Shown here: one piece after another, positions 9,396 to 16,206 of the stretch
How the letters are laid out: every line of letters begins with the position of its first letter
Numbering within the stretch: the stretch's first letter is position 1
From: Stachybotrys elegans
Taxonomy: Eukaryota > Ascomycota > Sordariomycetes > Hypocreales > Stachybotryaceae
Length of the DNA: 21,244 bases
NCBI GenBank assembly: GCA_020746835.1
Contig: JAGPNK010000055.1
Coordinates: 1-21,244 of the forward strand
Direction of reading: 5' to 3'
Notes under the pieces: model-generated
What the model was told of the DNA's origin: nothing
The model's database searches: none
The model's input: the letters and a program-made list of their open reading frames with translations, nothing else
Position numbers and translations under genes: made by a program

Positions 9396-9672
9396 CCCTG
9401 CCGCAACCTTCTGTATGTGTATGTATATCTTGACATCCTGTTGCATTACATGCCTATGCATATGTGGCTTGTAATGTTGCAGCTACCTGTGGCTCGGCTA
9501 CTCAGCCAGTCGGCTACCCTATACGCCTGACAATGGCCTTGTTGTTGTTTCTCTCTACTGTTTACAACTGCATTAGTTGCTAGGGCACTAGGCACCACCT
9601 CTACTGTTTATTTGCTCTCTACTGCTTACACCCTATACTACACACTCTTTTCCTCATTATAATTCTTATTAT

Positions 9673-10029
9673 TATTATAGTTACTTTTATTTAAACTATT
9701 TAATCTATTTATCCCTAAAGTACCTCCTTAAATAGATATTATAAAGGCTTAGATATTTTCTAATATATATTTCTAGCTATTATTAGTTATATCTTTATAA
9801 TAAGTATTAGCTATTAGAAGCTTATTATTATACTTTAACTTCTACTATCTATTTTTATCCTTTATAAAAGCCTTTAATCTATCTCTATAGTAGGTTCCCT
9901 TTATAAATATTCTATTTAGATCTATAAGTCTATATAAGCCTATAACTTATACTTAGTTCTAAATATAGTATAGCCTATTCTATTTCTAGAATATTTTTAT
10001 AATAGTTAATAAATTATTTATTCTTTTAA
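9673..10029. other. RIP-decayed spacer, continuation of 6878-8434
   Basis: AT-rich, saturated DNA between two copies. Because 8435-8450 and 9657-9672 are the duplicated target of the copy between them, this stretch was originally joined to the sequence ending at 8450. No gene, motif or end structure is visible. Confidence 0.5.
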
Positions 10030-10047
10030 TATTATAGATTAAAACTA

Positions 10048-11459
10048 CCCTCCTAAGTATAAGGTTTAAAAGGCTTATACTGTTTTTTTTTACTGTCTTT
10101 TCTGGCTTACCCTAGACCTATTTCTATATACTATTGCTAATTAAGTAAGTTCCTAGCATTATATAACTAGTGCCTAGCTTCCCTTATGGCTCCTTTATAT
10201 TATATAGTATATCTATCTTCTTTTTAGTTCTTTTAGCTACTGCCTTATATAAGGCTAGTCAGCCTTCTTATATAGCTATAGCTTCTTTATAGCTTCCTTT
10301 ACAGCTGTATAGCTTCTATATATAACTATAGCTTCTAATACATTGCTTCTCTCTATAATGGTATTAGTATTTAATTAAATGATATTAAGCTATAGTAAGT
10401 ATTAATAGCTATACAGTTATGTTATAGAGGCATTAGGCATATAATTTTATAAAAAGGCAGTAAAAGTAATTAATTCAATAACTAAAGCAAAAAACCAACC
10501 AAAAACCCGCACTGAAAAACCAAGCCAAGGCTCTATACCTATTTATAGTTATCAATATAGCTAGCCTCTATTACTAGCCTCTTATATAGCCTAAGGCCCT
10601 TTTCTTTGCCTTTTTTTCTAGGCTTTAGCTATAATTCTTTATTAGAATTACTATATATTAGGGGTATATAAAAGTCATTCTATTACTATTAGTAATACTA
10701 TTATTAGATAACTTAGAGAAGACCCCTTAGAATAACTCACCTTATAGATAACTAGTAAAGGGAATAGAGGCCTTTCTATAGCAGTAGCTATAGCTGCTAT
10801 AGCTACTTATATAGCTATATTTATATTACTATTTAATTCTATAATAATATTAATTTTAGCAAACCAGGTTTAAGCAATATAAATAAGGAATTCTTCTCTT
10901 TTAAGCTAGGGGCTTAAGGGCTTTATATAGCTATAGGCTAGAAGTAGAATAAGCTTTTCTCTATTAGCAGCCTAAAGCAATGGCTTTTCTAGCTTAAAGC
11001 TTTCTATTAGTATTACTAGTAGCACTCTCTATCTAGGCATAGGTTATAGTTATAGTTATAGCAAGGCTTCTATAGCATTAGTATGCTCCTAACGCGGCCG
11101 TCCTGGTTAAAGCTTATATAGTGGATAGGCAATCTTATTTAATAAGTTAACTAAAGCTTTCTAGCTAGCTACTATTAGTTAGAGCCTTCTATCTAGTCTA
11201 ATCCTACTCTAACCCTCTATATGTTTTAATATCCTATTATATTATATACCTATATATATATGGCTTGTAATAGTGTTTATAGCTATCTATAGCTTGGCTA
11301 CTTAGCTAGTTAGCTACCCTATATAGGTAGTTTAATAATAGCTTTATTATTATTTCTCTTTACTATTTATAACTATATTAATTACTAGGGTACTAGATAT
11401 TATTTCTACTATTTATTTACTCTTTATTATTTATACTCTATATTATATACTCTTTTCCT
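10048..11459 (+). mobile_element. CCCTCCC element, full-length copy 5 (subfamily B, with inserts)
   Basis: The longest copy. The left end reads CCCTCCTAAGTATAAGG. The 18-bp duplication is TATTATAGATTAAAACTA at 10030-10047 and TATTATAAACTAAAACTA at 11460-11477; the two differences are both transitions of the RIP type. Relative to the reference it has extra sequence at about 10203-10300, about 10361-10420 and 11081-11128. The antisense donor is present as GTGAGT (plus strand ACTCAC at 10735-10740). The stop inside antisense exon 1 is TAA here (plus strand GGTTTAAGC near 10868). RIP is moderate, with local unmutated patches such as 10490-10525. Confidence 0.88.
11081..11128. other. 48-bp GC-rich insert inside a RIP-mutated copy
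   Basis: Between GCATTA and GCAATCTTATTTAATAAG, which are nearly contiguous in sister copies, this copy has 48 extra bases including CTAACGCGGCCGTCCTGG. The CpG, CpA and TpG sites in it are intact although the bases on both sides are RIP-converted. No other copy has it. It may be filler added during repair, a later small insertion, or unpaired sequence that RIP skipped because it has no repeat partner. Confidence 0.6.
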
Positions 11460-11477
11460 TATTATAAACTAAAACTA

Positions 11478-11897
11478 AATCATTTAGTTTTAATAGTATC
11501 CTTCTAATCTTTATAGTATTATAATAATTAGTTTACTTAGCTATTTTCTTTTAAAACTTTATAACTTTCTCTTTTATATACTATATATTACTTTTCTTTC
11601 TTTTTAAAATTTAAATTCTAACTTTAAAAAAAGCTTCTTAAAATGTTATCTTATTCTAGTTAACTAAATACTATATAGAGTACTTAATTTCTAATAAATA
11701 GATTAGCTTCTATCTATATATTAAGTAAAATAGAGACTAACTATAGAATAACTAAAGAAAGACCTTATCTATAAATATAGCTAGGCTTAACTATTTAATC
11801 TAGTTAACTCTTACTTAGGCTAGTTTAATAATAGCTATAATAAATAACTAATATCTAGCCTTAATAATACTATTAGCCTTAGAATTATAAACTAATA
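11478..11897. other. RIP-decayed spacer
   Basis: About 420 bases of saturated AT-rich sequence, with an open hairpin-like stretch at the left edge (AACTAAATCATTTAGTTT near 11472-11490). No gene or element end is recognised. Confidence 0.45.
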
Positions 11898-11912
11898 TAG
11901 TAATAACTTATA

Positions 11913-12093
11913 ATAAGAAAAAGAGTATATAGTATAGAGTATAAATAGTAAAAAGTAAATAAATAGTAGAGATAGTGCCTAGTGCCCTAGTAACTCATAT
12001 AGTTATAAATAGTAGAGAGAAATAATAATAAGGCTATTATTAGGCTGTCTATATAGGGTAGCTAACTAGCCGAGTGGCCGAGCTATAGGTGGC
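11913..12093 (-). mobile_element. CCCTCCC element, left-truncated copy (right end only)
   Basis: Reverse-oriented terminal ~180 bp, ending in CTATAGGTGGC. It is flanked by a 15-bp duplication, TAGTAATAACTTATA at 11898-11912 and TAGTAATAATTTATA at 12094-12108, differing by one C/T. This is the third truncated copy that keeps only the right end, and its break point is about 15 bases from those of the other two. It is moderately RIP-mutated; the AGCCGAGTGGCCGAGC block is preserved. Confidence 0.83.
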
Positions 12094-12108
12094 TAGTAAT
12101 AATTTATA

Positions 12109-13585
12109 TTCTAACTTATTTTAAAATTCTAGAGAAATCCTTTTTATATTCTAGTTTTCTATTAATAATTACTATAATAATTATTCTGTAGTAAAAGATT
12201 AGTTACTTTATAAATATAGCTATAGATTTAATAGAGATCTTTTATACTAGTATTATTTTAATCTATTTAATAAGATTATATTATACCTTATAAAGAAACT
12301 TAAACCCTAAGTAAGATAGTATATATTATATATTAAAATATATCTTTATTATAGAAAGCCTAGGCTTTATTAATATTACTTTTTCTATTAGTCTCTATAG
12401 TATAAATTTCTAGTATTCTAGATATATTCTTAGAAATTAATATAGATCTATATATATACCTTTCTAGTAGTATTAAATCTATAGGCCCTTAAAGATAGTA
12501 ATAAAATAATAGTATTTAAGTTATTAGTATATTATAACTATTAGATCCCTTTAAATAGCTAGATTATCTATAACTAATTTAGAGTTTCTATTTAGTTTTA
12601 AGACCCTTTAAAAGAATTATTTATCTCTAAGGATATATTACTTAACCTTTATCCTTAGTTTTTAAAAGCTAGTCTTATCTAGCCCTTTAAATCTCTTAAA
12701 GGTTCTAAGGTACTAGGCTATAGCTCTAGATTTATAGAAATAACTCTTCCTTAGAATATTATTAATTAAGAATATATTAAACTTCTAGTTAATAAAGTCC
12801 TTAATATTCCCTTTAATAATCTAATTATTAATATTTAAAAAGGCTAGTAATTTCCTAAATAAACTATTTATTATTCTATTCTTTTTTTAGATATATATTA
12901 TATTATAAAGTTAAAGAGCAAGATATAGCTAATCTATCTAGTAACTAAGGCTACTAAAATATCCTTATATACTCTATTAATCTAGCTAATTAAGATTTAA
13001 GTATCTATCTCTAGTATAAACTAAGCTTTATAAAGAAAGTTCTATATTTATCTAAATATATATAGTATAGCTTTATACTCTCTCTTTATAATATTATATT
13101 TTATTTCTAAAACTAGCTATATTTAATTCTTAAACTAAACTAGATATTTCTTTCCTTTTAAAATCTATATTAAATAAATACCCTAGCCTTTTAATAAAGT
13201 ATTTATTATTAAGATAATTTCTTTATAGGCTTCTTTAAAGTTTAATATAACTAGAATAGATATAGTTATTATTATCTTTTTAAGGATATCTATTATAGCT
13301 TACTATACTTTACTTTATATTTATTTAGTTTCTTTTTTTAAAAGATCTATTAGTAGCTTAGCTATTAAAATAAAGCCCTTAATTTAAATTTAGTAAAACC
13401 TAACTAATCTAATAAAGAACTAAATATTCTTTAGATAGTAATATCTAAGCTATTCTAGAATCTTTATAACCTTAGCTTTTTTTAGTTTTTTCTATAGGTT
13501 TTATAAAAAAAGCTAATAAATACTATTAACTTCTAGTAAAACTTTAACTTAGGCTTTAAGATTATATAGCTAGATTAAAGAGTAT
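12109..13585. other. RIP-decayed DNA, origin unknown
   Basis: Nearly 1.5 kb of saturated AT-rich DNA without recognised ends. Short stop-free stretches occur on both strands, for example on the minus strand around 12350-12450 (KNISRILEIYTIETNRKSN), but none is longer or denser in codons than chance predicts. It is probably an older transposon body. Confidence 0.45.
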
Positions 13586-13790
13586 AAAAATACTAATAGT
13601 ATTTACTAATACTAATACTAATATAAATACTAATAGTATTAGTATAGTATTAGTATCTATAAAAAGAATTACTAATACTAATACTAATATTAAATATTTT
13701 AGTATTAGTATTAGTATTAGTATTTTATATTAGTATTAGTATTAGTATTTAAAGTAAGAAATATTAATACTAATACTAAAAGTACTAAAA
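13586..13790. repeat. inverted hexanucleotide repeat, (ACTAAT)n and (ATTAGT)n
   Basis: Blocks of the hexamer ACTAAT alternate with blocks of its reverse complement. The clearest hairpin has perfect 18-bp arms, at 13670-13687 and 13699-13716, around an 11-base spacer (TATTAAATATT). A second block of the ATTAGT strand runs to about 13750, and a smaller pair lies at about 13605-13655. The period of six recalls telomeric arrays, but converting CCCTAA to TACTAA needs a transversion, so RIP alone would not produce it. Confidence 0.7.
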
Positions 13791-13803
13791 GGAAATTAAT
13801 TAT

Positions 13804-13874
13804 ATATAGAATTAAATAGAAATCTATAGAATTCTAACTTATTAATATAAAATATAAAAGAAACTAATAGAATT
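13804..13874 (+). repeat. 71-bp direct repeat, unit 1
   Basis: The unit begins ATATAGAATTAAATAGAAAT and ends CTAATAGAATT. It recurs at 13939-14009 with a few substitutions, several of them not of the RIP type. The 64 bases between contain looser matches to the same words (TAATAGAA, ATTTAATAG), suggesting an older array with a period near 65-70. It contains the EcoRI-like palindrome TAGAATTCTA. Confidence 0.6.
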
Positions 13875-13938
13875 TTAATAAACTAATATAATAGAACTAT
13901 TATTTAATAGTATTTCTTTAAATAGAAAAGGTTTAATA

Positions 13939-14009
13939 ATATAGAATTTAATAGAAAGCTATAGAATTCTAGCTTATAAATATAAAATATAATAAAAATT
14001 AATAGAATT
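13939..14009 (+). repeat. 71-bp direct repeat, unit 2
   Basis: Second unit, matching 13804-13874 along its full length, with AGCTATAGAATTCTAGCTTA in place of ATCTATAGAATTCTAACTTA. The word AGCTATAGAATTCTAGCTTA contains a near-perfect palindrome centred on GAATTC. No protein signal is seen. Confidence 0.6.
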
Positions 14010-14411
14010 CTTTACTTTTAACTATATAAAAACTCTTTTCTTTTTTTTCTAAGTTAACTTTTACTTTTTATTATTCTATAAAAATAACTATATCTTTATA
14101 ACTATATTATTATTTTATTATTAAGTTTATTAAGCTTTTTATTATTATTATAGATTTTAATAAGAATTATTCTAATTCTTTTTACTTAGAATCTAGTCTT
14201 TATTTTTTTATAGAGATTAAAGCTAATTTTTTCATTAATTTTATTAATTTTACTTTTAATATAGTTTTTAATAGCTATATTAACAATATAGATATTCTTT
14301 TAAAAAATAAAAAAATTTATATTTTTAAAAAAGGATTATTTTTTAAAAAAATTATAAATAAAAAAAAGATATATATTATATTTTATACCTTATAAGTATT
14401 TTTATTATATA
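14010..14411. other. AT-rich spacer
   Basis: Runs of A and T with very little G or C. I see no gene, no element end and no convincing promoter or terminator. Confidence 0.5.
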
Positions 14412-14425
14412 AAGAAATATATATA

Positions 14426-15611
14426 ATAAGGAAAAGAGTATATAATATAGGGTATAAATAGTAAAGAGTAAATAAATAGTAGAGATAATATCTAGTACCC
14501 TGGTAACTAATATAGTTATAAATAGTAAAGAGAAATAATAATAAGGCTATTATTAGGCTGTCTATATAGGGTAGCTGACTGGTTAAGTAGCCGAGCCACA
14601 GGTAGCTATAACATCACAAGCCATATATACACAGGCATATAATGCAACGGGATATCAAGCTGGCCTCACGTACAGAAGGTTGCGGCAGGGTTGAATAAGG
14701 TTGCCAATGCTATAGAAGCCTTATTATAACCTATGCCTAGATAGAGAGCGCTATAATGCTAATGAAAAGCTTTAACTAAGCTAGAAAAGCCTATGATATT
14801 GCTCTAGGCTGCTAATAGAGCTGTAAAAAAGCTTAATCTACCTTGTCTATAGCTATATAAAGCCCTTAAGCCCCTAGCTTAAAAAAGATAAATTTATTAT
14901 CTATATTTTATTACCTACTTATACTAGTTAAAATATAAGTAAATAATATTTATATTTATAATAATATAGTAAAGGGATTAAATCTCTTTATTACTCTAGT
15001 AGCTATAGTAGCTTTAGTTACTACTATTACTAATACTAGTAAAGTTATCTATAAGGTAAGTTACTTTAAGAGATTTAATAATATTATTATTAATAGTATA
15101 TAATAGAATAACTTTTACTATCTCTCTTTCTTTAGGGTACTAGAGCTATATAAAAAACAGTAGGGTAAAAAGAGTAAGAAAGCTTAACTTACTAATAATA
15201 GATCTTTTAGTAGCTAAATTAAGCTAATAAAACAGAGATAAAGGGCTAGCTAACTTAAAAAGCTAGAGATAGTTAGAGTTGCTTTAAGAGAGCTTTAGCT
15301 TGGTTTTTTAGTATAGGTTTTTAATTAGTTTTTTACTTTATTTATTAAATTAATTACTTTTGCTGCCTTAAAATTGTATACCTAATGCCTCTATAATATA
15401 ATATTGTAGAGAGAGTAGACAAGCAATATATCAGAAGCTATAGTCATGTGCAGAAGCATGTGATGTGAAGGAGCCGTGGGGGAAGCTGGGCGCTGGTCAT
15501 GTAATGCGGGGAACCTGCTTAGTTAGCAACGGTGTGTGGGAACGGGTCCAGGGTAAGCCGGAAAAGACTGAAAAAACAGTGCAAGCCATTTAAACCTCAT
15601 GCTCGGGAGGG
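14426..15611 (-). mobile_element. CCCTCCC element, full-length copy 6 (subfamily A, reverse)
   Basis: The only full-length copy on the minus strand. A perfect 14-bp duplication, AAGAAATATATATA, lies at 14412-14425 and 15612-15625. Both ends are lightly mutated (14575-14870 and 15365-15611), while the centre is saturated, a clear RIP mosaic. In its own plus-coordinate reading, the spliced gene runs left to right: the exon ends TATAAG at 15055, the intron is 15056-15106 and the last exon begins AATAACTTTTAC at 15107 (NNFYYLSF, later KKSKKA). This copy shows the subfamily A frame open across the position where subfamily B has a stop. Confidence 0.88.
15056..15106 (+). other. 51-nt intron of the element's antisense gene (subfamily A)
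   Basis: The donor GTAAGT follows AAG, and the acceptor TAG at 15104-15106 precedes AATAACTTTTAC. It is phase 0, as in the reference copy. An alternative acceptor, CTTTCTTTAG near 15140, would give an ~85-nt intron but lose the NNFY match to subfamily B. The branch site is degraded, with TATTAATAG as the nearest candidate. Confidence 0.45.
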
Positions 15612-15625
15612 AAGAAATATATATA

Positions 15626-15882
15626 CTAACTATTTATAAATATAATTATAAAAAAAGAAAAAACTTAAAAGATTGTAAATTTTTAACTTTACTAAATATT
15701 ATAAATATAAATATAAAGATATTATTTATAATAAAAAAACTAAAAAAAATTTAAAAAGAAATAAATTATTTATTGATTTTCTAGATTTATTTTATTAACT
15801 ATTATATAGAAAGAAATATATTTAATTTAGAAAATATAAATTCTTTTAATCTTAATATTAGAAATAATACTATTTTTAAAAA
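15626..15882. other. RIP-decayed spacer
   Basis: A-rich plus strand with no recognised feature. The right edge merges into a fragment of the CCCTCCC element at about 15883. Confidence 0.45.
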
Positions 15883-16083
15883 GTAGCTATATTATTATTA
15901 ATATTATAATTTAATTCTATATTAATATTAATCTTAATAAATATTTAAGTAATATAAATAAAGAAAGGTTTTTTTTTAACTAAAAACTTAAAGGCTTTAT
16001 ATAGCTATAAACTATAGAATAAGCTTTTTTCTATTAGTAGTCTAAAGTAATAGCTTTTTTAGTATTATTAAAGCTTTTTGTTA
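15883..16083 (+). mobile_element. CCCTCCC element, internal fragment (subfamily B)
   Basis: About 200 bases match the middle of the element from GTAGCTATATTATT through TTTAATTCTATATTAAT and GGCTTTATATAGCTATA to AAGCTTTTTGTTA. Both ends of the element are missing. It is saturated with RIP and is probably the oldest recognisable copy, cut down by deletion. No duplication was found at its edges. Directly after it begins a less mutated patch. Confidence 0.75.
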
Positions 16084-16206
16084 TGTAATGTATAGTAGTA
16101 TGAGATTAATATATTGTCTAAGCTAGTGACTGGGTCCTCTACTAGTCTAATTATCTAATATACTGGGCTAGAGCCTATTATTAGTTAGGTTAGGTCTTTA
16201 GTCTAT
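16084..16206. other. less mutated patch with possible minus-strand coding remnant
   Basis: This 120-base stretch keeps TG, CA and GGGTCC sequences (TAGTGACTGGGTCC near 16123) although everything around it is saturated. On the minus strand it has a stop-free run of about 30 codons including SSPVY, LVEDPVTSLDNILISYYYTL, bounded by TAG and TAA codons that RIP could have made from CAG, TGG or CAA. No family is recognised. It may be the end of a real gene truncated at the repeat fragment, or a late insertion. Confidence 0.4.

Larger units (their letters stand above)
8451..9656 (+). mobile_element. CCCTCCC element, reference copy 4 (subfamily B, nearly unmutated)
   Basis: This is the best preserved copy, about 1.2 kb, beginning CCCTCCCGAGCATGAGG and ending CTCTTTTCCTCA. 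A perfect 16-bp duplication, TTATAATTCTTATTAT, flanks it at 8435-8450 and 9657-9672. It keeps CpG, CpA and TpG throughout while both flanks are saturated with RIP, so it inserted after the flanking DNA had been mutated. It has no terminal inverted repeats, no LTRs and no reverse transcriptase or transposase frame. The strongest coding signal is a spliced frame on the minus strand (8807-9333). Long variable duplications plus truncated sister copies suggest target-primed reverse transcription by an enzyme supplied in trans. Confidence 0.92.

Noticed and set aside
9148..9474. 108-codon plus-strand frame (starts MDKEFFSFKPGAQG)
   Set aside because: It overlaps the antisense exon, which has better support from a phase-preserving intron and motifs shared between subfamilies. 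The frame shifts in the subfamily A copy at 5591 because of a 5-base length difference near 9210. Some plus-strand coding cannot be fully excluded.
15056..15140. Alternative ~85-nt intron using CTTTCTTTAG as acceptor
   Set aside because: It is a good acceptor by sequence but loses the NNFY block that matches subfamily B in frame; kept only as an alternative.
421..15611. Interpretation of the repeat as a solo LTR, Helitron or MITE
   Set aside because: The ends are not TG/CA, there are no terminal inverted repeats and no CTRR end with hairpin, and the duplications are 13-18 bp rather than absent or short and fixed.
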